From contig CAJNDS010002391.1 in NCBI GenBank assembly GCA_905221605.1, forward strand, positions 386,716 through 450,715: a stretch of DNA of 64,000 bases, given 5' to 3'. Source of the stretch: Symbiodinium natans (Eukaryota > Sar > Dinophyceae > Suessiales > Symbiodiniaceae). The notes under the pieces are model-generated. The model was given only the letters and a program-made list of their open reading frames with translations. It did no database searches and was not told where the DNA came from. Position 1 is the stretch's first letter, and every line of letters begins with the position of its first letter. Both the position numbers and the translations under genes were made by a program. Shown here in pieces: positions 10,961-20,012 of this stretch.

Positions 10961-11390
10961 GTAGTAGTAAGTAGTAGTAAGTAGTAGTAAGTAGTAGTAA
11001 GTAGTAGTAAGTAGTAGTAAGTAGTAGTAAGTAGTAGTAAGTAGTAGTAAGTAGTAGTAAGTAGTAGTAAGTAGTAGTAAGTAGTAGTAAGTAGTAGTAA
11101 GTAGTAGTAAGTAGTGGTAAGTAGTAGTAAGTAGTAGTAAGTAGTAGTAAGTAGTAGTAAGTAGTAGTAAGTAGTAGTAAGTAGTAGTAAGTAGTAGTAA
11201 GTAGTAGTAAGTAGAAGTAAGTAGTAGTAAGTAGTAGTAAGTAGTAGTAAGTAGTAGTAAGTAGTAGTAAGTAGTAGTAAGTAGTAGTAAGTAGTAGTAA
11301 GTAGTAGTAAGTAGTAGTAAGTAGTAGTAAGTAGTAGTAAGTAGTAGTAAGTAGTAGTAAGTAGTAGTAAGAAGTAGTAAGAAGTAGTAG
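10961..11390. repeat. 10-bp minisatellite, about 43 copies of GTAGTAGTAA
   Basis: The unit repeats with an exact 10-bp period. Only four variant units are seen (11,111, 11,211, 11,371 and 11,381). The period equals roughly one helical turn. It sits inside the TAG-repeat region and is followed by more TAG/CAG-type repeat up to the retrotransposon. Confidence 0.95.
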
Positions 11391-11452
11391 TAGTAGTAGC
11401 AGTAGTAGTAGTAGTAGGCGTAGTCGCAGTCGCAGTCGCAGTCGTAGTAGTC

Positions 11453-11486
<34 letters not shown>

Positions 11487-11536
11487 CAGCAGTAGTAGTA
11501 GTAGTAGTCGTCGTGGTGGTGGTGGTGGTCGTAGTA
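11391..11536. repeat. TAG/CGC-type repeat abutting the 5' LTR
   Basis: Degenerate TAG repeat with TCGCAG insertions and a GGT patch, ending in GTAGTA directly before the element. Its last four bases, AGTA (11,533-11,536), match the four bases after the 3' LTR and are the probable target-site duplication. Confidence 0.85.
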
Positions 11537-11651
11537 TGTGAGCTGACATGAGTGCATATGCATCTTCTGCTCTGTGATGCATTAGGACTCGGCAGACCAC
11601 CTTGTAGTTTTCCTTTGCATGTAGAGTTTTGCAATTCGAATCAATGCCAAT

Positions 11652-11664
11652 ATTTTGGCTCAAG
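11652..11664 (+). promoter_or_regulatory. Spliced-leader relic in the 5' LTR
   Basis: ATTTTGGCTCAAG is identical to the 3' 13 bases of the conserved dinoflagellate spliced leader. The preceding GCC is also conserved, but AAT is inserted between them. It is followed by TACC, close to a splice-donor-like GTACC with one G missing. Either an old trans-spliced transcript was copied into the LTR or the match now marks the start of the RNA; the second option is inference. Confidence 0.7.
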
Positions 11665-11719
11665 TACCGAGCTTGTGCCTTTGAGCACGGTAGTTTCGTA
11701 CAGTAGCTCTTAGGTTGCT

Positions 11720-11740
11720 GTGCGGTCCGACCGGACGCAC
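11720..11740 (+). repeat. LTR copy of the bulged-G hairpin
   Basis: The stem GTGCG-(G)-TCC pairs perfectly with GGA-CGCAC around a GACC loop. It carries the same bulged G as the internal hairpin family but a shorter loop. Confidence 0.7.
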
Positions 11741-11847
11741 TCAGGCGTAGCTGCACAAGTGCTTGAACTCGCGAAGTCGTAAAACAGCGTGACCGGGCTG
11801 TGATTGCATTGGCTTCGTGCAAGTCCAGTGCTGGTCGACTTCACAAT

Positions 11848-11865
11848 TGGGGGCTGTTCTGGGAA
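11848..11865 (+). promoter_or_regulatory. Putative primer-binding site
   Basis: TGGGGGCTGTTCTGGGAA starts two bases after the LTR end. Its opening TGG would pair with a tRNA CCA end. I could not assign the tRNA. Confidence 0.5.
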
Positions 11866-11915
11866 ACGTACAGCTCTTGTGCCTACGGCCCGAGTGGGCA
11901 AGCATTGCTTTGCTT

Positions 11916-11948
11916 GTCTGTCGCGGTCCGTGACCTGGACGCGTGGAC
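11916..11948 (+). repeat. Bulged hairpin copy 1 (leader)
   Basis: GCGG-TCC / loop GTGACCT / GGA-CGC with a bulged G, plus an outer GTC/GAC pair. Inner stem pairs TCC/GGA. Confidence 0.7.
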
Positions 11949-11950
11949 TG

Positions 11951-12029
11951 TGTGCCACGCTTGCGGCCTGTTAACCAAGGCGCGGCGCTTCGTGTGCCAC
12001 GCCTGCGGCCTGCTAACCAAGGCGCGGCG
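11951..12029 (+). repeat. 42-bp-period tandem duplication ending at the Gag ATG
   Basis: Two 37-bp copies (11,951-11,987 and 11,993-12,029) differ by two T/C changes. The second ends with GGCGCGGCG directly before the ATG at 12,030. A leader duplication at the start codon could influence initiation; that is inference. Confidence 0.85.
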
Positions 12030-15000
12030 ATGTCCGCAGAGGTTGCAGGTCAGGCCGAGGGCGTCACCCTCCTCGAAGCGATCGAGGGTGGAGACGTTCC
12101 CTATCCCGACCGGATGAGCTACGTCGCTTGGCTTAAGTGGCGTAGGGAGACTGGCAGCCGTCCGTTGTCCAAGCGGGATGGGATCAGTACTACGCCAGAG
12201 CAAGAGGCGGCTCTCTGGCGAAAAGTCATGAAGTTCCTCCATGACGCCGAAGAGGAGGACGAAGATGAAGAAGAAGAAGAAGAAGAAGAAGAAGAGGACT
12301 CCGAGCTAGTCCCTGAGGCCTCGGGCGCTGGAGGCGACAGTCCGCCGCGGGCGGACGTCAGCGCCGCGGCTAGGGAGCTGGCCATGGTCCCTACCGGTGC
12401 TGCCTATGTCCCTGCTACGGCACCAGGGTCTCGCCCGGCGGGACCGTCCGGTCCGCCGTCGACAGCAGGTTCGGTGCCAGGCACCGCAGAGGGCTTGCAG
12501 GCGGAGCTGCGCGCGATTTTCCGTCCAGACCAGGAACCGGTCGCGGACTACTTGACGCGCGTTTCGCGGATTGTCCTCGCGCTGAAAGCGCATGGAGTCA
12601 CGGTGAGCTCCCGTGACCTTGACGCCTTAAGCACCAAAGCCACCCTCCTTGCGGATGAGTTCTCCAAGATAGGCGGGGATTGGCATCCGACAAAGATGGT
12701 CCGTCGGCTGCGGACCAGATTCTCGGTCGCGGCTTTGCGCGGTGGCGAGGACCCCGAAGACGCAGAGGAGATTCAGCGTGAAATCCAATGCATCGGGGAG
12801 CTTATCCTCGCGCTAGGGGGAAAAGAAAGCTCGAGCCAAGAGAAGGTTTTGAGCTCCCCGTCCGATGTGCCAGTTGAAGCCGTGGGGCCGCGTTCCCCAG
12901 GGCTCCCACAGCCTGCGACTGCAAGTGGGTTGGGGGTAGGTTTGGACCGTGAAGGTTTGCACACTGCCGAGGTTGCAGGTGGTCCTTCCGCGGCCCGTGA
13001 CCTGGGCGCGACGGACGGCGATTCCCCTTTGCGCGCGAAGCTTGCGGCGCTGGAGATGGAGATAGAAGCCCTGAAGCGAGGTTCAGACGGCGGAGGTTCG
13101 CAGACCGGGTCCCAAAACCCGGCGGGCGATTTCGCCGCCGCACTCGCCGCCCAAACTGAAGCGCTGAAAGAAGCGTTGGCGCAGAGGGGCGGGCAAAGCT
13201 CCATAACGACGGTCAAAACGGACCTCACGTGGCCGACGCTGACCGACGACAAGTCGGACGCGCGAGACGTTGTCCTGTTCTACGAGGAGTTCGAGGACGT
13301 CTGCGCGCTGGCCAACAACTGTCGCGGTATGAGTGCGCGCGAGAAGCTGCTAGCGCTACGCGGGCGCTGCCGCGGCTCGCGCATGAAGACGTACACGAAC
13401 GCCTACCGCGCAGCGTGGAAGTCGGGAGAGGTTCTCTCCGACCCACAGGCGGTGTACGACCGCATCAAGAACAAGCACTTGATGTTCGGGGAATCGCGGG
13501 AGGAAAGAGAAGTCCGCGTGGATGGTGAGCATGCCTCCCTCGCTAAGGGCAAGCTCACAGGCCACCAATTCGAGCCTTTGTTTGAGGCATCGATCGCGGA
13601 CCTTGAGGCGGTGGGTCTCGGGAAGACCCCACGAGAGTTGTATCTCTCGTACCTCCGCAAGATGCCCCCGTATCTCCAAAAGGAGATACGTAATGACAAG
13701 CGGTTGTGGCCCGGCGATCCCAAGGATGGCGGGCTGCGAGGGCCGCAGACTTGGGAGGAGAGCCACAAGGTCGTCTTGGAGTACGAACAGAGGGAAGCAG
13801 CTCACCGGGCTGTTTCCCACTCTGTGTACTCCACGACCGGCTCTCCGAGCGCGGACCCGTCGGTCGCGCTAGCCGAGGCTCAGAAGGAGATTAAGAGCCT
13901 CAAGGCCGCCGCCAAGGCTGCTGCGAAAGGAGCAGCTGCCGCGGCCAAAGCTGGCGCGGATCAGACGTTTGCCGCTGCGTCGAAGGGAGCTGGCAAAGGA
14001 GCGGACAAGAAGATCTGCTTCCACTTTCGCGACCACGGGAATTGCCCGAAAGGGGATGCCTGCCCGTACAGCCACGACAAGGAGCTTCGCAGAAAAGCTC
14101 TCGCGGCCAAGAAGGGTGACCAAACCTTTGCCACGGCGAAAGGCAAGGGCAAAGGGAGGGGAGGTGGCAAGGCAAAGGCCAACGCAAAGCCTAAGGCTGC
14201 GGCCAAAGGCGCGGCAAAGCCACCAGGCACGGTTTGCCCCTTTTTCTCCAAGAATGGGTCGTGCAAGAAAGGAGCCAGCTGCGACATGGTCCACAACCTG
14301 ACGACCTCAGGAGGGACGCCGGCCCTGCCTGCCAACTGGGCCCCGCCCTCCGGTGCTTCCATGTCTAACCCCTTCGCCGCGTTCAGTGTCCAGATAGGCA
14401 GCTCAGGCGTCCAGGCAGGCGTCTCAGGAGCCGCAGGACGCGCCGCGGTGCAGCAGCACGCGCTTCCGTTGAGCAAGGGCGGGCGGGACAAGTTCGCCAC
14501 CCTGGACGATCTGCCGAAGGACTGGTGGAGCCTGGCAGACAACGAGCCAGGAGGCTACCAGTACAGGACGGTAGTCCAGGTGCTCGACCGTAAGGTCGGG
14601 TGCATGCTCGACGGATGCGCCGGCGCAAACCACGTGACAGAGGAACTCGTGGTGGGCATGATGAACCGGGCAGCAGAGCTGGGGATCGGCACCGAAGATC
14701 CCGGCTTCCCGGTCGTGAGACTCGAAAAGTGGGTCCACCCCGAATACGTGCATGGCATTGCTTCGGGAGCCCCCGTTCCTCTGAAGGGGGCAGCAGTCTT
14801 GCGCGTCACGCTGCTGGAAGGCAGGACGGCGGACGACTGTCGCCCCAACACTGAAATTTTCGTGCGATGCAAAATCGCAGCCAGGGGGACGTCCGATTGG
14901 CACGGACTGATCCTCGGCGGCAGAGCGTTGGACTGGGCCGGAAGGATGGGCCTGGGTTTCAGGCCGGGTCCCGACTTTCACGTCCTCGACACGCTGGGAA

Positions 15001-18000
15001 TCAGGATGCCCAGATGTGAGGATCACAGCAAGACCCGGAAGGACAGGGCCTATGCCTTCGAAGCGCGGTTGTCGAGCCTGGACGACGCGTCATGCACCGA
15101 GCCTGGGGGCGGAAGTCGTGAGCTCCTCCGCTACGACGGAGAAGAGCCGCTCGAGCTCTCGCCAGGCGATGGGGTGCTGGTGCCGGTCGTGCGGGAGTCA
15201 GGAGTCTCCGCAGAGGGATCCCTGTCCGAGGTCGTGCTTCCGGTTGAGTGTGGGGTTGAGGCTGTGCCAGGCCTTTGGCCCACAGGAGAGGGAAAAGGGT
15301 TTGTTTTGCTCGCAGCCCAAGAGTGTGACCACTCTCTCCAGCCGGGCGAGGTTGTTGCGGAAGTGCGTTCTGGCCTCGTTAGCACTGCGGCCTGTGGTTG
15401 TGGCGCGGTTGAGACGGTGTTCGAGTCGGAGCCGTCTCCGCAGGCATGTGCGGATTGTGGGGTCGCCGTTGCCTCGGTTGACCACGACCCGTGCTTTGCT
15501 TGCGGGTCCGCGTCCAGGGCCGCGGCAAGAAGCTTCCAAGGTTGTTCCTCGTGTGCGCGGTCCTTTGGGCGGCTGCGTACCGGCGCCAGGATCGGTGTGT
15601 TATCGGTCCTTGCTGCGGTGACTGTTCTCGCTTCGGTGTGGAGCGGGAGCGGCCCGGTTGGGCGCCCTGTTGAGGAGCCTGGAGTGCTTACTTGTTTGGA
15701 CCACCTTCCAAGCGTCGACAGCTGGTGGGAGGCGCCGGGTGGTTACGCGTCTGTGTGGGGTAGTCGCCCTGCGCAGAAGGACCTTGGGACTCTGGCGGTC
15801 GAGAAGGCGCCTTACGAAACGTGCTTGCTTCAGCGCGCAGGTGAGGCGTGGCGTCTTTGGGACACGAGGCATTTGCGTGTGGCGGAAAGCGTTGCGTGCA
15901 GCGACGAAGTTCCCGTCACCGAACGCCTCGCGGTCTTTAGGACGCGCAAGGGGCCACGCTGGGCTGGTTGGCGTGAGGGATCAGCCACGGCTGGAAGAGG
16001 CGCAAGTGACGCAGTGCGCCCAGCAGACGCGGTCGACACGGCGCGCTGCCCGAGCTATCATATCGTGGAGAGCTGGGATATCGACAAGATGATCGAGGAG
16101 CCTCCAACGGACTACTATTATGAGAAGCTCGCGGCAGATATGCGCGCCCGACACCCTAAGGCGTGCCCGCACCTCCTCGACCACCTCGTTTCCTTAGAGG
16201 GTTTCCTAGACAAGTCAATCTTGTTTGGGTTCTCCTTTGGAATCAGCAAGGCCGAAGTTTGTGTCTCCAAAGGCAAGCTCCTGGGACACAACATTGGGCG
16301 GGACGGGAGTTCGCCTGACGAAGAGCGTTGTCAGGCGGTGATTGACTTTCCCCCGCTCTGGGAGAAGCTTCACATTCAGCAATTTTTGGGTTGCGCAAAC
16401 TGGTTGCGCGGCTACCTGCCTGTTGAGTATGGGCACGCAGCCAAGATTTTAGGGCAGTGGCAGAAGCCAGGCTCCGTCTTTCCTGAAGGCGGGCTGGGCT
16501 CAGCCGCCACCGAGGGTTGCAAAGCCTTTAAAGCGATTAAGCGCATGATGCAGAACCGCATCAATTTGGCTACCTTCGATGAGGCCTCTGCTGCGGATGG
16601 GTCGTGTCCCCTTGAGCAGATCGCGGATGCGTCGGGCATCGCGGTAGGGGGCAGCGTCGTGCAGATGACGCGTGACTTGAGTCAGCTCAAGGTGCTTATG
16701 ACACACTCGAAGAGCTTGACCCCCGCGCAGCAGAACTGGCCGCCCTTGATACAGGAGGCGTTTGCCCAGCTTGAGGTAAAGCGGGCGACACGCCGCATGT
16801 TTGGCTCTATTCGGACTCTGTGTTGGACAGATCATGCCAACCTTACCCGAGCGCAAACGTCGGACATCGGAATGGATCCGAAACTCGTCCGGTGGGTTGC
16901 GGAAATCCTTATGGATGGGTCCGAAATAAGGAGCCTTAGCGGTCGCTCAGCGACGCTGGGTGACAGTTTTAGCCGCAATCCCAAGGATCGGGATGCGCTC
17001 CTTGCGGCGAGGACGAAAGATCTCGAGGGCCTTTCGGGCCAACTCCGAGGGTTCGACCTGGACCAGTACCTCGGAGAGGGTACTGAGGGTGATGGACCCG
17101 TGCCCTGGGCGGTCGGCAACGACGCCGTCCCAGAGCCTGCGGGCCGTGTCCAGGCCGCGGCTGTGCCGATGTGCGTCGTCGCAGCCCTTCCGGTGCGCGT
17201 CATGGTTGTCTTTGACTATGCGCGTTGGAAAGAGCAGGACGCAGAGCTGACTGAGATCAGGCGCGTCTTCCAAGCGAGCCTCCCTGGAGTTTCTGTGGCT
17301 GTCAGGGGTTGTTGGGGTCCGTTTGAGGACACCGACGGGCTTGCCTCGCATTTCGATTGCGGGGCCGGCAGGCTCGCAGGGACCAAGAAGATCAAGCGGA
17401 TCAGGGTCGACTTGCTTACTTCGTGTGCCAAGGTTCTTAGGGAAGCTTCGGGGTTTCGCCCGCAATTCCTCGTAGGACTTGGGCAAGGCGGACTTGTCAC
17501 AGCCGTCCTTAGGTGGCCTTTGGTTGTTGAGCTCACGCTCCAAGCAAGGAACCTGCAGCGCAAGGAAGCCAGGGCTGTAGGAGAGGCTTGGGCAGGCATC
17601 AAGGCTATCTGGGCGGTGCGGCCACGCCTTTGGCGCACGCAGCAAGGCCACTTGGAAGTGGCCGAGGCTTGTCCGGAACTCAAGAAGGATTTTCCGGAGC
17701 CTCCCCTGCGAGGTTTTGGGATCGTAGGGAAGCAGGCATTGGGGGCGGAGGTTCTGCGGTCCTTGAGGCTGGACGCGGTTCGTTCCATCGATGATGCCAG
17801 CATTAGAGGGACGCTGGACGAACCGTCGCGACCCCTCTGGGACCATGAGGGTCTATGCATCTGCGGCAAGCGGACCTACCTGTTTTCTCGCTGCCCCGCC
17901 TGCATCGAGAAAGAGGCAGTCGATACCTCGGTGGAGATAGCCGAGCGGGAGGAGCTCGAACCTCCGCTTGAGGGCGACCTTGAGGCCCATGAGGTGGGCC

Positions 18001-20012
18001 TAGAGGTCAACTCCGTCCTAGCAACTTTGGATAGGACAGGAGGACTAGTTAGGGTTAGGTCCTCAACCATCCGGCAATGGGCGGTAGGGTTCAGGACTAC
18101 GCCCAAAGATGCTCCAGTTCCCACAGCATATGGCATGCTGAGTGGGAAGATATGGAAGAAGAGCCATTCCATGAAGCTCAGCCTCGGCTCCCAGCACAAG
18201 GATCTTTCCAAGTGGGGCGATGTGAAGCCTTACTGGACCACATGGGTGGTTAGAGAAGATGGTGCTGTGGTGGCGGGGCACAACTGCTCGCCCCTGAATG
18301 TGGTTCAGGGCGACATCGTCGTGCGTTGGTCGTCAGAAGTGAACTGGCACGGCCACCGACATGTCGTGAATGAGCAGTGTGAAGTGCTCTGGAGGTCTAA
18401 GGGCAAAGAGGTTGCCTTAGACCCCTCCTTCGGCAAGCTGATAGCCCTTGTGGGTAGGGTTACTCAGGTCATTGGCTGGCGGGCAACCGGAGAAGCTTCG
18501 GATCCCCGCAGTTCTACCCGGCAGGCGTCAAGGGTCCTTGCTCAATTCTCTTCGTCCAATGAGGGCGTAGAAGGGCATTGGACCGCGGGCGCTATCAGTC
18601 GCGGAAAGAATGCCAATGAGTGCAAGCTGAAGGGTAGAGTTTTGGCGTTTATGGGTGAAGAGCACAAGGGCCCTGCAGTGGTTCTAGAGCTCGTTAGCCA
18701 TAGCCCCATCCTGTGCATTTGGGACCATTCCTCAACCAAGGTCAAGGTCGAGTTTAAGGGCGGTGTTCCGTCTTTGAGCCTGATCGCGGAGGAGGACGAA
18801 AATCGTCGTGAGCAGCTTGCGGTCGAGGCAAGGGACGCGGCGAACATTTCGGAGTTCCGAGTCACGGGATCCCTTCGTACGGCGTGGTACGAGGGCCAGC
18901 GGCGCGATCCCTCATTGGCGGGCTCGATTCGCAAGCCAGAGCCGCCGATGGTGATCTCCGGAGACGGGTTGCTTGAGCGCGAGGTGACCCTCAGGACGGG
19001 TCAAACCGTCGTAGTCCCAGTGGTTCCCAATGGGGCTGCGGGCGCGAATGGAGTGACCTGGCGCCGCGCTTGCTACAATTCAGTCCACTGCGGAGTCCTT
19101 GGGGCCCATAGGTCTGCTGAGGTTACCATCAAGCTGCTAGAGAGGGCAGTCTGGTGGCCCGACTTAGAAAAAGATGTGCGGACCTGGGTCGCCAAATGTC
19201 TCGCTTGCATTAAGGGCCGCTCTCGACCGACGAAGGTCGAGGCTCGTGCGGTCAAATGTGGCGCCGAGACATGCTGGCAGGAAGTCAGCGTGGACTGTGA
19301 AGGCCCGAACCGAGAGGACAGGGAAGGGCATAGGTACTCGCTTACGTACTTCGATTGCCTCAGTCATGCTGTCCTCCTCGAGCCGATGAGGTCTCTGACT
19401 CATGCTGAAGTCAGGAGGGCGTTCGTACGCTGTGTGCTTCGCAGCAGGACGATCCCGAGCCTCATCAGGTCGGATAGAGGGCCAGAGTTCAAGAATGCGC
19501 TCATGGCAGAACTCAGCGCTATGCTTGGGACCGAGTGGCGGTTCAGCGCGCCCTTGAGGCCTTGTGAGTTGGGCGCAAACGAGCGAGTCCACCAAGAAGT
19601 TCAAAAGGTGCTGGGGGCGGTCGTCAGGCAAGTCGGCGCCTCCCTTTCCGAAGCTTGGTCGGATTGGCTCGTGGTGGCGGAGTACGTCATAGATAACACT
19701 CCGGGACCCCACGGGTATACCCCGAGGGACCTAGAGCGGAGCTGGTCGCTCGCTCTACCACTTGAAAAGGACGTCCTGCGAGACGCCTTGCAGTTCGAAC
19801 CCATCTCTGATTGGGCTCGGAGCCAGTTTAAGCAGTTCTCGGAACTAGCTGCTGCGGTCCGAGAGCACTGGACGCGGTCTTCAGAAGCGCGGGCGAAACT
19901 TGCAAATCGCCATAGGCGCACTGTGGACCTTAAGCCAGGCGACCGAGTGGTCTGGAACGCTCCGAGGGCCCGTCAGAGGGGGCGGGGCGTGTGCCTTGGA
20001 AACCGGGTCTGA
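12030..20012 (+). CDS. Gag-protease-(RT C-terminus)-RNase H-integrase polyprotein
   Basis: 2,660 aa from the ATG at 12,030; the frame is open further upstream but without ATG. Order: acidic run (about 73-92); capsid-like Gag (about 410-590); CCCH fingers C-x8-C-x5-C-x3-H at 663-682 and 736-755; protease-like DGCAG (Asp 861) with a partner ILGG at 961-964; Cys-rich region with three C-x2-C pairs (about 1120-1180); hydrophobic segment (about 1187-1204); RT motifs after YVDD and thumb (GISKAEV, LLGH, LGCANWLRGYLP) from about 1399; RNase H with Asp 1533, Glu 1576, Asp 1601, Asp 1645; a C-x-C/C-x2-C ribbon near 1945; integrase zinc site His 2353, His 2360, Cys 2390, Cys 2393; catalytic Asp 2422, Asp 2482, Glu 2518 (D-x59-D-x35-E). 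RT fingers, palm and YVDD are absent here. The frame stops inside the integrase C-terminal GPY/F module, which continues in the next frame. Confidence 0.93.
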   Translation: MSAEVAGQAEGVTLLEAIEGGDVPYPDRMSYVAWLKWRRETGSRPLSKRDGISTTPEQEAALWRKVMKFLHDAEEEDEDEEEEEEEEEEDSELVPEASGAGGDSPPRADVSAAARELAMVPTGAAYVPATAPGSRPAGPSGPPSTAGSVPGTAEGLQAELRAIFRPDQEPVADYLTRVSRIVLALKAHGVTVSSRDLDALSTKATLLADEFSKIGGDWHPTKMVRRLRTRFSVAALRGGEDPEDAEEIQREIQCIGELILALGGKESSSQEKVLSSPSDVPVEAVGPRSPGLPQPATASGLGVGLDREGLHTAEVAGGPSAARDLGATDGDSPLRAKLAALEMEIEALKRGSDGGGSQTGSQNPAGDFAAALAAQTEALKEALAQRGGQSSITTVKTDLTWPTLTDDKSDARDVVLFYEEFEDVCALANNCRGMSAREKLLALRGRCRGSRMKTYTNAYRAAWKSGEVLSDPQAVYDRIKNKHLMFGESREEREVRVDGEHASLAKGKLTGHQFEPLFEASIADLEAVGLGKTPRELYLSYLRKMPPYLQKEIRNDKRLWPGDPKDGGLRGPQTWEESHKVVLEYEQREAAHRAVSHSVYSTTGSPSADPSVALAEAQKEIKSLKAAAKAAAKGAAAAAKAGADQTFAAASKGAGKGADKKICFHFRDHGNCPKGDACPYSHDKELRRKALAAKKGDQTFATAKGKGKGRGGGKAKANAKPKAAAKGAAKPPGTVCPFFSKNGSCKKGASCDMVHNLTTSGGTPALPANWAPPSGASMSNPFAAFSVQIGSSGVQAGVSGAAGRAAVQQHALPLSKGGRDKFATLDDLPKDWWSLADNEPGGYQYRTVVQVLDRKVGCMLDGCAGANHVTEELVVGMMNRAAELGIGTEDPGFPVVRLEKWVHPEYVHGIASGAPVPLKGAAVLRVTLLEGRTADDCRPNTEIFVRCKIAARGTSDWHGLILGGRALDWAGRMGLGFRPGPDFHVLDTLGIRMPRCEDHSKTRKDRAYAFEARLSSLDDASCTEPGGGSRELLRYDGEEPLELSPGDGVLVPVVRESGVSAEGSLSEVVLPVECGVEAVPGLWPTGEGKGFVLLAAQECDHSLQPGEVVAEVRSGLVSTAACGCGAVETVFESEPSPQACADCGVAVASVDHDPCFACGSASRAAARSFQGCSSCARSFGRLRTGARIGVLSVLAAVTVLASVWSGSGPVGRPVEEPGVLTCLDHLPSVDSWWEAPGGYASVWGSRPAQKDLGTLAVEKAPYETCLLQRAGEAWRLWDTRHLRVAESVACSDEVPVTERLAVFRTRKGPRWAGWREGSATAGRGASDAVRPADAVDTARCPSYHIVESWDIDKMIEEPPTDYYYEKLAADMRARHPKACPHLLDHLVSLEGFLDKSILFGFSFGISKAEVCVSKGKLLGHNIGRDGSSPDEERCQAVIDFPPLWEKLHIQQFLGCANWLRGYLPVEYGHAAKILGQWQKPGSVFPEGGLGSAATEGCKAFKAIKRMMQNRINLATFDEASAADGSCPLEQIADASGIAVGGSVVQMTRDLSQLKVLMTHSKSLTPAQQNWPPLIQEAFAQLEVKRATRRMFGSIRTLCWTDHANLTRAQTSDIGMDPKLVRWVAEILMDGSEIRSLSGRSATLGDSFSRNPKDRDALLAARTKDLEGLSGQLRGFDLDQYLGEGTEGDGPVPWAVGNDAVPEPAGRVQAAAVPMCVVAALPVRVMVVFDYARWKEQDAELTEIRRVFQASLPGVSVAVRGCWGPFEDTDGLASHFDCGAGRLAGTKKIKRIRVDLLTSCAKVLREASGFRPQFLVGLGQGGLVTAVLRWPLVVELTLQARNLQRKEARAVGEAWAGIKAIWAVRPRLWRTQQGHLEVAEACPELKKDFPEPPLRGFGIVGKQALGAEVLRSLRLDAVRSIDDASIRGTLDEPSRPLWDHEGLCICGKRTYLFSRCPACIEKEAVDTSVEIAEREELEPPLEGDLEAHEVGLEVNSVLATLDRTGGLVRVRSSTIRQWAVGFRTTPKDAPVPTAYGMLSGKIWKKSHSMKLSLGSQHKDLSKWGDVKPYWTTWVVREDGAVVAGHNCSPLNVVQGDIVVRWSSEVNWHGHRHVVNEQCEVLWRSKGKEVALDPSFGKLIALVGRVTQVIGWRATGEASDPRSSTRQASRVLAQFSSSNEGVEGHWTAGAISRGKNANECKLKGRVLAFMGEEHKGPAVVLELVSHSPILCIWDHSSTKVKVEFKGGVPSLSLIAEEDENRREQLAVEARDAANISEFRVTGSLRTAWYEGQRRDPSLAGSIRKPEPPMVISGDGLLEREVTLRTGQTVVVPVVPNGAAGANGVTWRRACYNSVHCGVLGAHRSAEVTIKLLERAVWWPDLEKDVRTWVAKCLACIKGRSRPTKVEARAVKCGAETCWQEVSVDCEGPNREDREGHRYSLTYFDCLSHAVLLEPMRSLTHAEVRRAFVRCVLRSRTIPSLIRSDRGPEFKNALMAELSAMLGTEWRFSAPLRPCELGANERVHQEVQKVLGAVVRQVGASLSEAWSDWLVVAEYVIDNTPGPHGYTPRDLERSWSLALPLEKDVLRDALQFEPISDWARSQFKQFSELAAAVREHWTRSSEARAKLANRHRRTVDLKPGDRVVWNAPRARQRGRGVCLGNRV
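12982..13016 (+). repeat. Bulged hairpin copy 2 (inside Gag)
   Basis: GCGG-CCC / GTGACCT / GGG-CGC with a bulged G and an outer GTCC/GGAC stem. Inner stem pairs CCC/GGG. Read as SAARDLGA in the polyprotein. Confidence 0.7.
17134..17162 (+). repeat. Bulged hairpin copy 3 (between RNase H and integrase)
   Basis: AGCC-(T)-GCGG-GCC / GTGTCCA / GGC-CGC-GGCT with bulged T and G. Read as PAGRVQAA. Confidence 0.7.

Larger units (their letters stand above)
11537..11845 (+). repeat. 5' LTR
   Basis: 309 bp, ends TGTGA/TCACA, 308 of 309 bases identical to 28,460-28,768. It contains a 13-base match to the dinoflagellate spliced leader and a perfect hairpin with one bulged G (separate entries). The U3/R/U5 limits cannot be fixed from sequence alone. 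Confidence 0.97.

Noticed and set aside
17450-17530. Alpha/beta hydrolase elbow (GLGQGG) inside the polyprotein
   Set aside because: The nucleophile position is Gly, and no other hydrolase motif is in order around it.
19850-19880. Another hairpin family member (GCGG-TCC...GGA-CGCG) in the integrase tail
   Set aside because: The stem core fits, but the loop is 9 bases of unrelated sequence and the outer stem pairs poorly; it may be chance.
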